From the NCBI GenBank assembly GCA_008933995.1, contig WARS01003150.1, forward strand, positions 62,001 to 126,000: a DNA stretch of 64,000 nt. Reading direction: 5' to 3'. This DNA is from Datnioides undecimradiatus (Eukaryota > Chordata > Actinopteri > Lobotiformes > Datnioididae). The notes below the pieces were generated by a model. It saw only the letters and a program-made list of their open reading frames with translations, ran no database searches and was not told where the DNA came from. How positions within the stretch are numbered: position 1 is the first letter of the stretch; each line of letters opens with the position of its first letter. The position numbers and the translations under genes were made by a program. Positions 50,001-63,108 of the stretch are shown here, one piece after another.

Positions 50001-50751
50001 GTAAACTGCTCGTTTTTTTTTCACTCAGACCTCATAATGTAGGCTGCACGTCCTGGCGTGTGCATGTGTGCCTTTTAAACAACTTTGTACCAGCTCGGAG
50101 CCGCTGCTCACTGACACATCGACGTGCGCGACACTCGAATTGTTGTGAACGTGTTGTTACCATCCGCGTAATCGGACTTTGTGTAATTTCTGCCTTGTTT
50201 TCCGCGGCAGCGCCGGAGCGATCTGGGTATTTAATTTTTAATTACGCGATCGCCTCGCTCTGCCCCCGCGAGCCCCCTTTTTCTGCATATGTAGATACAT
50301 TTCGCTCGACAGATATGCTGCGATCGCCGATCTGTGAAGTTGTTCAACGCGGCGCACTTTGTCCGGCGGCCCTCGCTGTTGACGTCTGATGTTCTCTGCA
50401 AGTTTTCGGCGATCTGGTGAGTTCCGAGGCAATTTCCGAATATTTATCAAGTGTGGCGTGCCGCCGCAGTGCCGAGGGAGATAGAGGGAACGTCCCGTGG
50501 CGTGTGTTAGTCTGCCACAGGACGAAACTCTGATAAAAGTTGCCGTGGCGTGGAAGCTATTTTCTGTGTGTGCATCATACATTCTTTAAATTAGGAGCTT
50601 GGTGTGTGAAATCCAAGCGCCCCCCCCCAAAAAAGAAAAGCCCTTGAAGCCATTGTTGCTGACTGAATGTATATTTGGCCCCTGCACCAGGTTATCTACA
50701 CGGCTTATGTCATGTTTGTCTCAAATCGGAAGTTTCGTGTCTTTCGCCTGC

Positions 50752-50752
<1 letters not shown>

Positions 50753-50782
<30 letters not shown>
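50753..50782. repeat. (TG)n microsatellite
   Basis: Pure TG run of about 30 bp. Confidence 0.95.
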
Positions 50783-50783
<1 letters not shown>

Positions 50784-53040
50784 TTTTCCTTGGAAGCGGG
50801 TAAATAACAACCGAGACCCCACCAAACGGAGGGGGGGTGGGGTTGGGGTCAGAATGTGGGGGTTCAGTTTATGCACTTGTTATTGATAGCTGACTTGGCT
50901 GCAGGCTTCCAGCTTTGTACGCACTTCTTGTCAAACAGGAGTGTGGAAATGAGCCCGAGCTGCTGCAGGAGCTGGAGAAAGCAGCAGACCCTTGTGCAGC
51001 AGACGATAAGAAGCAAACTCCTCCAGCAGGGACCCAGAATGAGTTTGGCTGCGAGTTGTTGCCTGTGCACGCTTTCCCGCTGTTATTTCTGTTATTTTGG
51101 CTGCAGGAACGTGGAGCCCGTTGAATCTATCACTGTTTCTTTTTCTGTTGACTCTTGGCGATATTTAGGTGTTTGCATGACATCAGCCCGAAGCTGTGTG
51201 CAGACATCTCGTGCTGGTAGAGTCACACGTGTGTGATTAGTTTGTAAAATGTTCAGAAAGTGTAAAATACCTGTGTCAGTTTCCGTAAACCTGAGGTCTT
51301 CAGATCGCTTGTTTTGTCTTTTGTTTAGCTGCTCAGCATTCACCCGAGAAGCTGCCGGGACTCGTGATTCATTTATCGATTTTCAAAACAGCTCTTGATT
51401 GATTTTTTTGTTGTCTGACTGACCCGATCCACTGACAACTTTCTAAAGCCTCCTGCCACAGGCCGTCCACGGTCGGCTGTAATCGTCACTCTGTTAACGC
51501 TGATTTGAGGTGATGAGCGTGTGATACTTGAAGTTCAGAATGTGGAGGAATCCACGTCCTCTGCCTGGTTTAGGGAACGCACTCGCTCTGCAGAGACGTT
51601 CAGACTTACTGCCTGATTCGTGTGGAGAAAAACAGGCGACCGGTGACTGAGCTGCAACCAAAAAGGAGGTAAATTCTAACCTCAAGGCCGAAGCTGTTAT
51701 ATGGCTGCAGCTCTAATGTAATACATGAATATGCGCTGTGCTAAAAGCCTTAAAAAGCTCCTCGCTACCTGAAACAGATTAAAGTCAAAGTGAGCTGAGC
51801 TGGGTTTTTCCCTCCGCCGCTGCAGCAGGTCGGAGACGAGCGTGTTCCATCAAGGCCTCCAGCTACATAATAAGGAAATGGAAGTGTGTTTGTCACGAGA
51901 CAATGCCTTTGTTGCCGCCACTCGTCGTGCAAGTTGAGACCCATGTGTTGCCGTTTGCTACTTTCTGACTAGAGCAGCCCTGTCGGCGATGGAGCCTCTT
52001 CCACGGCCTTTAGCACATTTAATTTCCCTCAGACCTTTGGAACATTAGGGGGAAGCTGTTTGTGTCCTGGTGCACCTGTTTTGACGTGTCTTAATGGCAT
52101 CTGTCAAACTTTAAAAGATCGGAGATGAATTAATTTAGAGTCAGAAAATGAATTCATGCGTGTTTGTTTCCCTGCTTGGTGAAAAATACCACCAGGATTT
52201 AAAAAATGAACCACTGTTTAATAAAAAACATGACCAAAAAAGTTGTAATCAAGGCCTAAAAAGTTCAAAAACCTTAGATTTTCTTATTTTTTCTTTATCT
52301 CTCAGTGATCATCTACAGAACTAAAATGTCAGAGTTCCTCCTGCTTCCCAATGTTTTCTCCACGCTCACGATCGGTGTTATTCCGCCGCTGGAGCGTCCG
52401 TGGCCGCTCTCCTCTCCAGCTTCTTCTCATTAACTTCTACGCGTTGCCTTACATTATTCTCATGCCCCTGTGGTTGGAGGCAGCACGTTTCATGTTTGCC
52501 TTTGTGATTGAGTGAATGTGTTTGCCTGTGAGAGCTTGCACACATGCCTGTTTGTGAGACGGTAGATGTGCGTGCGCATGCGTGTGTGTGCGTGAGAGAG
52601 AGAGGAGAGGGAGCTGTTTTCGAGCCTGAAGAGAGGTCTTCTCCTCTGCAAATCCCCCACAATGCCTTGCACCTCTGCGGGCAGCGGCAGCGGCGGCGGT
52701 GGCAGCAGAGACGGTGGTGGCGGCAGCAACAGCAGGCTGATTTCCATGAGAAAAGAGCATCAGTTGGGTTAATGGGAGGGACAGCCCTCTGAGGGGACAA
52801 ATGGTAGTTAATAACCAGGGAAGAATCGGAAAAGCTCTGATCCCTTTCTTTGTACTTCTTCACCTTCTAGAGGCAGGGATGGTGTGTGTGTGTGTGTGTG
52901 GGTGGGGGGGGGGGACAAGGGACACTGGGTTCATGCTAGAATGGATGTTTTTCGCTGAAGGGCGGCAATAAGATTGTACTATTTGTTATTTTCTCAGGAC
53001 AGCGGGAGAAAAAAAGAAGCTCAGAGCCTGAGAACTGGAG

Positions 53041-53041
<1 letters not shown>

Positions 53042-53081
<40 letters not shown>
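53042..53081. repeat. (TG)20 microsatellite
   Basis: Pure TG run of 40 bp. Confidence 0.97.
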
Positions 53082-53082
<1 letters not shown>

Positions 53083-53689
53083 AAACGCAAGAGGGAAAGT
53101 TTGCGTACTCACACGCACACGTGTTTTAATGCGTGTGTGTGTCCAGCGTCACGGGACGAGCTGGGGGGGGGGGATTTATTTACTTGCGATATGTGAGATT
53201 TCACACAGCGGCCACTGGTCATCCGGGCAGGGACGGCTAGAGGGGAGAGAGATGCTGCGTGTGCTGGGTGTGGAGAGGAGGAGCAGGCGAGAGGACGGTC
53301 AGGAGTGCAGTGATGGGCGAAAAGGAAGGGGCTGTAGATAAAACCCAGCTCAGGCTGTGGCGACGATGTTTCGGCCCCACACACCCATTACACAGGCGCT
53401 AAAGTGACCCAGACTCCATGTGTTTTGCCCATATCACACCTGTCTGTAATAATAAGTAACTAAAGCTGCCGCTGAATGATCCTGACCTATTGTATTAGTC
53501 GATACGGACTGATTTCATTATATTTTCACCAGGTTTAGGATCTGTTATATCAATACAAAGCTCTTGTACAGCTGCATGTCACATCTGACGACAGGCACCC
53601 CTTAGTCCTGGTCCCTCGTCCAGTCGCTGGTTGTATTACATTGTGTCTTGTCTCCTGGGTTTTCTGAGCTTTCCTTAGTTTTTGTGGCT

Positions 53690-53741
53690 ATTATTGTCAT
53701 TATTATTATTATCATTATTATTATTATCATTATTATTATTA
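53690..53741. repeat. (ATT)n microsatellite with ATC interruptions
   Basis: ATT units broken at regular places by ATC, which yields a spurious poly-isoleucine frame. Confidence 0.95.
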
Positions 53742-54463
53742 CACCCTGTTTGAGTCAGAGCCTGTATGTAAATGCTGACAAAGGGTCGACGGTTTGCAGC
53801 TGGAGTGGTCTCAGTTTTCTCTTTGCGTCTTTCACTCTGTCAGCTCAGACCAAGTCAGACCCTGTGACATATCACAGTTTACCTCTCATAAAGGAAAAGT
53901 TGAATTCATAAGCAATAAGACACGTCACTGCTTGATTCAGTACAGTCAGACTTACAGTACGTAGTTGGTCGCGCTGGTCACAGTCAGAATCAGCTCACTG
54001 TGCCGACCTCTTGGTGTGCATCCAGCAGCATCACGCAAGTTAACCGTTCATTAAAAATGTATTGTGTGAGAATCGGTTCAGTGTCATAAATCCTAAAATC
54101 AAAACGCTCCAGTGTGTCAGGGTGTTCCCACACACCTAGCTGCGAGTTGTGCTCTCTGGCTCAGGGACAATCTGCAGTGAGGGTGGTCAGCGAACTGCCT
54201 ACGCTGCCAGAAATCAGGTCAGCGCAGCTTTTGTTTCCATCTTTTAAATAATATTTGATGTATTTATGAACATCATCGGGCGTTCATGTTGAATTATTTG
54301 GATTAAAGGTGCAAAAGTGTGGACACCACCTATTTCTCCGTAGCGAGTACGGCACCGCGTGCAGGACATTAACTGCTTCTAGCTGGCAGTCGGGACAGAG
54401 GAGAGTGATGCTTTGCTGTGAAATAGACTGATTGAAAACAGACATACAAACGTGCAGTGCAGC

Positions 54464-54479
54464 AAACACACACACGTAT

Positions 54480-54510
<31 letters not shown>
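54464..54510. repeat. (CA)n microsatellite
   Basis: CA tract with a CGTATACGCGCG interruption. Confidence 0.93.
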
Positions 54511-57389
54511 GATATTTACAAGGCTAATTAAAGTTAAAAAAAAAAGAACTTTCACATTTTCATTTTTGTTACGCACAGGCGCAAAGTTAATAACGCAGGC
54601 GCGCGCGCTCTCGTTCACTCGCGCTCTGGCGGAGGCTTTTTGGACCAGCGCGCATTCTGACGGGCCCTGCAGCATGCCGGGCAGAAATAGTAAGAGGATG
54701 CTAGATGCTTGAACCACATACTGCCACTTTTCCTTGTGGATCTTTTTCTAGGAAGAGCGGGGCAGCTGTGGCTTTTCAGAACCTAGATCCATCCATCAAG
54801 CAGCACCCATGGTTTACACCACACAACACACACACACACACACACTCTTCCTCTCCCTCTTCCCCCCTCCCTCCCCTCCTTTCTCCGTTTCCATGTGTCT
54901 TAATTTTTCTTTTTCTTCTCTCTTTCTTCACGTCCCTTTCGCTCCCTCGCACTCTGTCCATCCATCCCTCTCTGTTTTGCCCCTCATCCCTCTCTCCCAG
55001 ACTTGAGTTTACAGCCCCCAGGCCACTTCCGCCAGGCTGTCTGCTACAGATTTATTAATAGGCTTTTCTCTCTCTGCAGTAAACACAGCTTTGGTTTAGG
55101 GGGTCGTCTCTCAGACACTGATAGACTTGTACTTAACCTTAGGCACTGGCTGACTTGGGAATAGAGGAAAGTCTGTTGGTTTCAGAGATGATCCACTGCA
55201 GACTAAGTCATAGCGGGGCGGCCGGGAGTAAACACAAGTCGGAAACACAAATAAGATGCAGTGAAAGAGCCAACGTGGCTTGCTGGTTTGGTGATATTTG
55301 ACATCATTTTTGATTATTCATGAGTTTGGCGAGCTGAGAAAGCAGGGCGACAGAGGTCATTTGGTGGATTTAAGGCTGTGAGCGTGCACTGTGCGCCTCA
55401 GCCGGCTGATCCACCGCAGGTCAGCCCATTCATTCAGCTTTTCACAACATGGAATTGTACATGTTGAATTATATATTTTGGAGAAAGACATCTGGTCCGC
55501 GCTGGTCAACAAAACAATCTGACCCTTCACTGCGCTGAAGCTGGCTTCTTAGCTTCACCCGGCCACCGTTGACCTGATCACAACAGTTCCTCGCAGAGCT
55601 AACGAAGCTCCACGAGTCGGCTGAAAACTAACTCTGCTTGACTTTTACTATTCATGGTTTGCTTGGTTGACTCGTTTTAAAGCAAAGGCATCTTAACTAG
55701 TCAGAAAGGCTGACGTAGAAGACACGAAGATACAGAAACCATTGGCGCCGCAGCGCAGAGCTCTGAAGTATGATGATGAATTTCAGGTCTCAGCTGACAC
55801 AGCCGGACAGTCAGACTGGACTTAGAGTTTATTGTTCTGAGAGAAAAGGCTTTAAGGATGAGGCTAATCCTGCGCTAGACAAATATCATGCTACCTGGGG
55901 TAATGGGTTCCGCAAACGAAAGAATGAAAGCACAGGAATGAACATGACATTTAAAGTAAAGTTTCACATTTCACACGAGCGCCACTGCAGGAGGAACAGC
56001 TGGCAGGCTTGCTGCAGAGGTTTCCAAATTAATAAAACAAAATATCATTACTCAGTTTTTTTCTATGAGAACATAAGATGCTAAACTTTGTATCCTGTAT
56101 TAAAATGGAATAAATCTGTCACGCTGTCCTCCACCTGTCCACATTCTGACAGTTCCTCAAATTCATTTAGGGGAAAATGAAGACATTTTGAGAGAACGTC
56201 TGAAGAACTGAGAGTTGCTCACGTGTTGAATTGGCCAGAGCCTTTTAAGACGTAGCAGAGCCGCTCAGAGGCAGTTGGTCAAGTTGTTGCGGACCCGCCG
56301 AATGAAACATGACCTGCTGCTTCACCGGCCTGTCATCATGCCGGACTGACCCATCAGAATAAAGACGGGACGTGTCTCCAGCGAGATACTGATCCTCATG
56401 GTTATTGCACATGTGACGTGGGACCGTGAAGCTCCCTTTAACTGGAGAAGTCGAGAGAACTGTTGCTGTTAATGATTATTAATTCATATCACAATTATTA
56501 TTTTTATAACTGATGAATCTTTTCATGTTGTTTCGTTCACTATAAATGTCACTAAAGAGTGAAAATGAAAAACTGAAATGAAAAATCATTTTCAAGCATC
56601 AAATCATCTGCAACCAGCAAATAATCAGTCAACTAATGAATTTCTTAAATTAAAATTATATATTTTTAGATGTTTTTAAATATATATATAATATATATAA
56701 ATATTATTAGTAGTATTGTTATTACAGTATTATCAGTATTTAGATATTATTCATTTGACACCGTTTAAGCTCATAACTTTGGAGTTCTTAGCGATTTTAG
56801 TTGCTGCACCCAGTCGCCCTTTAATTGTTATTAAATATTAAATTGTCGGGTAATAAAAATTGTGGTAACGCTCTCATGTGATTGAAATACATGTAATTCA
56901 TCATGAAGTGCAACAGGATTCCCGTTATGAGAAAGTATTTTGAGGTGTACCTGACTCATCGGAGCAGTCAGAGTGACTGTAGTGTGACTAAGGCGGCAAT
57001 TCATATTATAAAGTTATTAATAGATGTAATCTAATATAATCATAACCACTAGCGTTCCTACCATTATACTCAGTATCTTTAGTTTCTGTTCTCATTGTAA
57101 ACTCCAGCCGGAGCCAGAGTGGAAGTGCTGCGGTGCACCGGTATCATGCGCCGTAGCCGAGGAATGCACCAGTTCTAGACAGTCTAGTATGCACATGCAG
57201 AGAAAAGACTGACGCATGCCAAAGTGTTGTTGAGATTCAACACGTGACTCAGCACAGAGTTGTGCGTGTGTGTGCGCGCGCGCAGTGTGTGATTTAGCGG
57301 CACAGTAATATCTGGAATATGGACGCATCCAGCCCGGTCTAGAGATGCCGATCAGTGAGTCAGCGAATGGGACGAAACCCGATCCATGC

Positions 57390-57393
<4 letters not shown>

Positions 57394-57435
<42 letters not shown>

Positions 57436-57467
57436 ACTCCTGACTCTCACACACACACACACACACA

Positions 57468-57516
<49 letters not shown>

Positions 57517-57538
57517 TCACACACACACACACACACAG
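57394..57538. repeat. Compound microsatellite (AG)n-(AC)n-(CT)n-(AC)n
   Basis: AG at 57394-57433, AC at 57447-57470, CT at 57471-57504, AC at 57504-57538. The AG and CT blocks are mutual inverse complements about 35 bp apart. Confidence 0.95.
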
Positions 57539-59694
57539 CTACAGTAGCAGTGACAGATGACCGCGCCGCTCCTGATTCATACCGAGGAGCGCGCACTCAG
57601 GGCGGCAGGGAGAGCTGAGGAGAAAGCCGAGTGTAGCCACAGTGTCTGATGACACATCCCCTCTTCCTTCCTCTCAAGTGATTTTTAATAACGTCTCCGC
57701 CGCCCCGCCCTGCTCAACAATCCCCCGCTCGCTAAATAATGCCAAGCAAAACCTCCAGCTCCCTCGGTGGACAAAAGAACTTTCTCCACGGCTCATGCGA
57801 GTGTTCGCCCGCCGAGATGCAGCTGGGGAGACGGGAAGTGAAAGTCCGAGTTTCTAGTAATGTACGAGCACGAACCGAGGTTAATAATTAGATCCGTGCT
57901 CTGATTGATTGACAGCTGACACCTGAGGTTTGAGTTAGAGAAGATCTGGTTTACACGAGGTGAGAGGACACAGCAGCCTGAAAGCTCTGCGTGACCTCAG
58001 CTTTAAACACAGATCATAACCCACTCAGGTGACCTGTGGGATTCTACAGGGCTCTACCTGCACATTGTTAAACATTCATGTCCGCCATTACTGTATGCAT
58101 GGTTGGTTTCTTGTTACAGTCCAGCTCAGCTGCGTAGTTTAAACCGGCAGGTTCTCTCCAGCCAGGCTTTGTTAAAGCTCAGCAGCAGAAATACCTGCGG
58201 ATCCTGTGATATCACACTAAAAAATAAAAGTCAAAATATACTTAAAGCATCCAAAAAGTACTTATTATGGCGTGTGTCGGTGTCAGAATTATGAAATATA
58301 ATCTATTTCTTATAAACAGCGTAGCACGTGGAGCTGATTAAGTAGAGATCGATGGTTTAATCAGTTCTAATACATCGCGTTTTGTAAAGTTAGCACTGCT
58401 CGGATGTAAATTGTAGTAAGAAACTCTGCAGTGAATGAGTGTGTGTGCTAAAATACACAGCTGTCATGATTTCAGCCGTTAATGCCCAGCCGTTAGCGTT
58501 TCTGTGTGGACCTCCATGTACGACGCATGCAGGCACTCAACGTGCATTATGAGCCTTGTCATATATCAGTGAAGACGTGACGTGAGTTGTGTCATTACAC
58601 GTGAAACACGTGTGTGGACCGGTGTCTTTGACGTGCAGCTGATGTTTACATGCATTCATGTTTTTATTTCACAGTTTTCATCGTATTCTGAGACATCGGC
58701 GTCAGATTGTAATGAATGAGTGAAGAAGCATTTCTAATAATTTATAAAAAGAATATACAGTTGGAAACATAATTAAAAGACTTCAGTTCATATTTCAGAT
58801 GAACTGTATCATCACTCATCAGCTGTTTATTAGTAGTTGTAGTGGTCACCAGCAGGATGCTCGCACTCGTCTCCTCTCCTTCATCACCTGCTAGCTGCTC
58901 CTCGTCCCTCTCTCCCTTGTTTGTCACCACGCTCCCCCCCACTCCCACTCCTAACGCCGTGTTTTGATCAGTTGCTGAGCTCCCTCTCGTCTCCCCCCTC
59001 ACCGTACGCTTCCCCGGTCTCCCCTCTTTTCTCAAGCCTACTTCTCCGTCTCATTATTTCCTCAAGTATACTCCTCGGTGCCATTCTCTTCTCGGAGCTT
59101 TGAATTTTCCCCCCTTCTCCTCACGTGCTCTGTTTTTCTTTCCTCGGCGACCACTTACCAAATTAAACCCCTCACCCACTCGAATGCATTCCATCAGCTT
59201 CATAAACGCACACGTGGTACCAAACATGTAATGGTCCTCATAAGGGACTTCCTCCTCTCTCCTCCTCTCTCCTCCTCTCTCCTCACATCTCTCCATCTAT
59301 TCTCTCTGTCTCCCTCTCTTTCTCTCTCTTTCCGCTCAAAGTCTCGGTCAACAACAAGTTGGAAAAATGAAAGTGGGGTGACAACTGCGAGTCCCCTTTT
59401 CTGCGTCCCCTCCAGGGCCAGTGTGAAGTTTTCAGTTTGATTGAAGGCCTCTTTTCTGTGGTGTGCGGTGTGAAAGCTGTCCTAATTGAATGATAAAGTG
59501 CCCCGAGATGGAGTCCAGTGAATAGCCAACAATGGCCAGCCTGTGTGTGGTAGAGGGATTTTGGTTCACATCCAGCCTCTGCCTCTCTGCTCCGAGAGGG
59601 GGCCTATTATAACACTCTCTGCTGGACTTGGTCACGTGACGTTGCCTCGCTCCCTGCTACTCACCCGCTCTCCCTCCCGACCCTCCCTATTAGT

Positions 59695-59711
59695 CCCCCC
59701 CCCCCCCCCCC
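59695..59711. repeat. Poly(C) tract
   Basis: Run of 17 C residues in a C/T-rich stretch. The length is prone to sequencing error. Confidence 0.9.
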
Positions 59712-59835
59712 GTCTCCCCCTCCCCAGTGCGGCCTGGCCAATCCGGTCACATCATCGGCCTCCTCTTCTCTCTGCTGGTTTGGTTGGATGGTTTCATTTT
59801 GCCAGCCAGTGACTTTCAGTAGCAGCTATCTGAGT

Positions 59836-59836
<1 letters not shown>

Positions 59837-59875
<39 letters not shown>
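59837..59875. repeat. (TG)n microsatellite
   Basis: Pure TG run of about 39 bp. Confidence 0.96.
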
Positions 59876-59878
<3 letters not shown>

Positions 59879-60842
59879 CATATCTATTAAGTCAAAGGGC
59901 CCATCCGCTGCTCCCAGGACAGCAGGGTGACGGATCAGGCTTTCTGTCGGCCTTGTGTAGACGTGAGTTCTGAGCCGTTCAGCAGGTTTTTTCACAACAG
60001 AAGAAAATTCAGAATCGAAACAGGAGGAAATTTACAAAAATCCCCACCGCACCTGATCGTTCACACGGCTGCAGCAGAGAGGCAGAAAGAGAGAAGCGCA
60101 ACAGAGAAGATGCATTCTCAGGCTCACCTTCCTGTTTCCCTCTGCCTCGCCTCGCTAACCGATCCGCTGGTCGATGCCTTATGCATTTCTCTGCATGCGA
60201 GCTTCCTCCTGCAGGACACGTTTGCCGTTCCAAAAGTGCCTCCTATGAAGTTCACCTGCAAAACATTTGCACTCCACGGCATACACAGCACACGTCTGAC
60301 TTTAGGTCTTACTTTGCATTACCTTATGTACATCGGATGAAGTGCGTCTGGGCTTATCTGCGTCTCCAGACTGAGTTATTACTCACGTGAATACAGAAAG
60401 ACACTGATGCAAAACCACTGTGGGCTCAGAATTTTATATCCGGCTCTGATGCTGCATATTAAACATGAGTTTGATACAAAAGTTTGGCAGCTTCTCAAAA
60501 CGGAGTCGGGCCCGGTGTGAAGCTGTTCACCCGCTGCTTGCTGCTCGGGGTGAGGATGTGAAGACGGTCGGCTGATTGGCTGATCTCCCTTTGTTCTCAG
60601 CTAGATGGCAGCATGGCCATCGACAGACCCAATCAATACTTTTACCAATTTACTCTGATATTTAGTGCTGGATTGCTGTGATTTACGGGGGGAGTACGGA
60701 GGAGTTGAGGTGGCGGGTTTTGTGGGGGGGGGCGGGTACGGAAGCTGGGCAATCTGTTAACTATTTCACCCTCCAACTGAAACCTAAACCTCACTCAGAG
60801 AAAGACGGAGCTTCTAACAGAGCTCCTTACATCGCCCCCACC

Positions 60843-60886
60843 CACCCACACCCACACACACACACTCTCTTTCTCTCTCTCTCTCA

Positions 60887-60919
<33 letters not shown>
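60843..60919. repeat. Compound (CA)n-(CT)n-(AC)n microsatellite
   Basis: Imperfect CA, then CT, then a 31-bp AC run. Confidence 0.93.
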
Positions 60920-60920
<1 letters not shown>

Positions 60921-61110
60921 TAAAAGTGTTGGAGAGGTAGTGAGGTGGAAGACCACCCTCTGGCATCCCAGTCATTCAAATGAGTGTGTGTTTTTATCTC
61001 TGGGGCTGAAAGAAAGGAGGAGGAAAGTGCTGCGTTAAAATGTGTTAATGAATAACTCCTGAGCTCAACACTCACTGTCACTGCTTCCTCGCTCCCTCCC
61101 AACAAAACCC

Positions 61111-61111
61111 T

Positions 61112-61143
<32 letters not shown>

Positions 61144-61145
61144 TT
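61111..61145. repeat. (CTTT)n tetranucleotide microsatellite
   Basis: About eight CTTT units. Confidence 0.95.
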
Positions 61146-61576
61146 GTCTGTAGATGTGTTGCACCTGTCAAGGGTTGTTTCAGCTTGAATTGCGCATTTA
61201 GGCTGAAAATAAAGTTTCTCTCTGTGGAAACTTTAGGATTTAGACTGAGCATGATGTGCTGCTAGGTTAGAAAGCGGGAGATAACTCCTCTCTGGAGTCG
61301 GTGGATTGTGACTTGGTGTCCTGCAGCCAACAGCACACACGGGAATTCAGGAGAAGTCCGGACGCATTAACTTGTTTCGCAGTAAACTGGATCTTTTCAT
61401 CTGCGTCAACATAAACTGACCTACTGTCAGATCATCAGTATGATCTGGGGTCGAAACCACCAAAACACTTTGTTGAGCTATCTCATCAGTTTGTATGCTT
61501 GCGGCGCATTTGTGAATTTGGTTGTTTCATGTGTATTTGCTGCATGCGGTTGTGTTCCTGTGTCTACAGCGGGTTT

Positions 61577-61935
61577 GTGTGTTGGGTGTGTATCTGCAGC
61601 AGGGTTGTGTGTTCGGTGTGTAGTGTGTATCTGCAGCAGGGTTGTGTGTTGGGTGTGTATCTGCAGCAGGGTTGTGTGTTCGCTGTGTATCTGCAGCAGG
61701 GTTGTGTGTTCGCTGTGTATCTGCAGCAGGGTTGTGTGTTCGCTGTGTATCTGCAGCAGGGTTGTGTGTTCGCTGTGTAGTGTGTATCTGCAGCAGGTTT
61801 GTGTGTTCTGTGTGTATCTGCAGCAGGGTTGTGTGTTTGCTGTGTAGTGTGTATCTGCAGCAGGGTTGTGTGTTCGCTGTGTAGTGTGTATCTGCAGCAG
61901 GGTTGTGTGTTCGCTGTGTAGTGTGTATCTGCAGT
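61577..61935. repeat. Minisatellite with 30-bp and 37-bp units, 11 copies
   Basis: The core TATCTGCAGCAGGGTTGTGT starts at 61591, 61628, 61658, 61688, 61718, 61748, 61785, 61815, 61852 and 61889, with a partial copy at 61926. Spacings are 37, 30, 30, 30, 30, 37, 30, 37, 37 and 37 bp; the 7-bp difference is an extra GTGTAGT-type insertion. Units are nearly identical, so the array is young. The multiple-of-three unit leaves long open frames (repeated CVSAAGLCVRC), which are an artefact. Confidence 0.97.
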
Positions 61936-62620
61936 GTGTTCAGTAGTTTTGGTGCAGAGCCAGAATCAAACTGCGACCGTTTCAAGCCATTTATCATGTT
62001 TTTTATTATTATTACCGTCAGGACCGTCACTTGGCTCTGACAGTGAAGGTCACCTGACTATTGTTATTGTGATGACGTAGGTCTCATGACAAAGGTCACC
62101 TGACTCCTTCCTTTTCTGCTCGCCTGTTCGGACAACAAGCCATGAGAGCAGTGCCCTTGTTTTTGGGATAACAGACTGTCAGACAGTGGGCTTTTGGCCC
62201 AAATGGACGTTTTTTGACTATCAGGGTTTAAGAACGTGCCATGGGAGCAATGGGCACTCCCCTGAGTGTTTCAGACACGGTAGAGGAGTCAGGCAGTATC
62301 TAAAAGTGGAATAACATTTTTAATTTGACTGGTCAACAGTGAGAAAACTCTAGAATATCACCATCCTGCTCATTGTCACGCACTGGCATACAAAGCCACG
62401 GGTGGGAATCTTCAGACAAGTGGATCTGCCATGTTGAATCCATCCACTGTTCATTTTTATGCGTTTGGTTGACTTTTTGGTTGTCAGAACTTTATTTAGT
62501 GTAACTTCACACAAGTTATAACTCAAGATCTCATATCAAATCACCTAAAGTACCCAGTCTTTGATGCTGACCAGTCAAGACAATTTAAAAGGTCATCAGC
62601 AGCAGCTAGAGCTGAAACTA
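61936..62620. other. Non-coding spacer
   Basis: No gene, RNA or repeat recognised. Confidence 0.5.
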
Positions 62621-63048
62621 GCTTCCAGATCCTACTGACTCTTCAGCTGTGAGTTAACCTGATGCACCGGACGGTTGGTTACACAGAACCAAATAAGAAG
62701 CCATCTCTGGAAACTGTCATTTACTCGGCAGGTGATTGGTGAACTTCCTGTCTGGCACGGGCTTCTTCAACCAATCAGAGCAACGGTCCACAGTACTCAC
62801 CGGCAGCGGAGCCGGTTGATCAGACTCTTTTTAAAATCAGCAGGGAAAACACGAAAACATCTCTTTTAGCTAGAAAATCCTTTGTCGACTCTCTTTGCTC
62901 TTGTTTCATGAAGACATACTCTATCGACGCAGCTACGCCAACCTGCCAGTAGTTCTTCACGGGACGCTGATTGGTCCAAACAGGCCACAAGTGCATAAGT
63001 ACCTCTAATGGTGAACTGTGAGTGCTCTGTATTACCAAAATGTGAAAT
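62621..63048. repeat. Candidate interspersed repeat (fish, family not assigned)
   Basis: The segment from GGTGATTGGTGAACTTCCTG to GACGCTGATTGGTCC carries GATTGGT boxes near 62732 and 62969 and a CCAATCAGAGCAACG box near 62771. It has the look of a dispersed fish element. No coding potential is seen. Confidence 0.35.
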
Positions 63049-63108
63049 CAGTGCAGCCGGCAGTGCAGCCGGCAGTGCAGCAGGCAGTGCAGCAGGCAGT
63101 GCAGCAGC
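63049..63108. repeat. 12-bp tandem repeat, 5 copies
   Basis: Unit CAGTGCAGCCGG or CAGTGCAGCAGG at 63049, 63061, 63073, 63085 and 63097. The first two copies carry CCGG, the next two CAGG, and the last ends CAGC. Confidence 0.95.

Larger units (their letters stand above)
50001..61576. other. Non-coding, microsatellite-rich region (possible first intron)
   Basis: No coding exon I can support in 11.6 kb. Several GC-rich pockets (50.1-50.5, 52.67-52.74, 57.57-57.83, 59.6-59.75 kb) and many simple repeats occur; the larger ones are listed separately. If the 49.7-kb promoter is real, this is probably its first intron. Confidence 0.5.

Noticed and set aside
53686-53760. Poly-isoleucine frame that looks like a membrane segment
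   Set aside because: It is a translation of the (ATT)n microsatellite.
55770-56084. 104-codon plus-strand frame (MMMNFRSQLTQPDSQ...)
   Set aside because: No recognised domain and surrounded by non-coding AT-rich sequence. Length is within chance expectation.
61499-61884. Long plus-strand frames with repeated CVSAAGLCVRC units, and the matching minus-strand frame
   Set aside because: They arise from the 30-bp minisatellite, whose length is a multiple of three. There is no splice context and no known family.
61577-61935. Regular direct repeats resembling a CRISPR array
   Set aside because: There are no unique spacers between repeats, the units abut, and the host is a vertebrate. It is a minisatellite.
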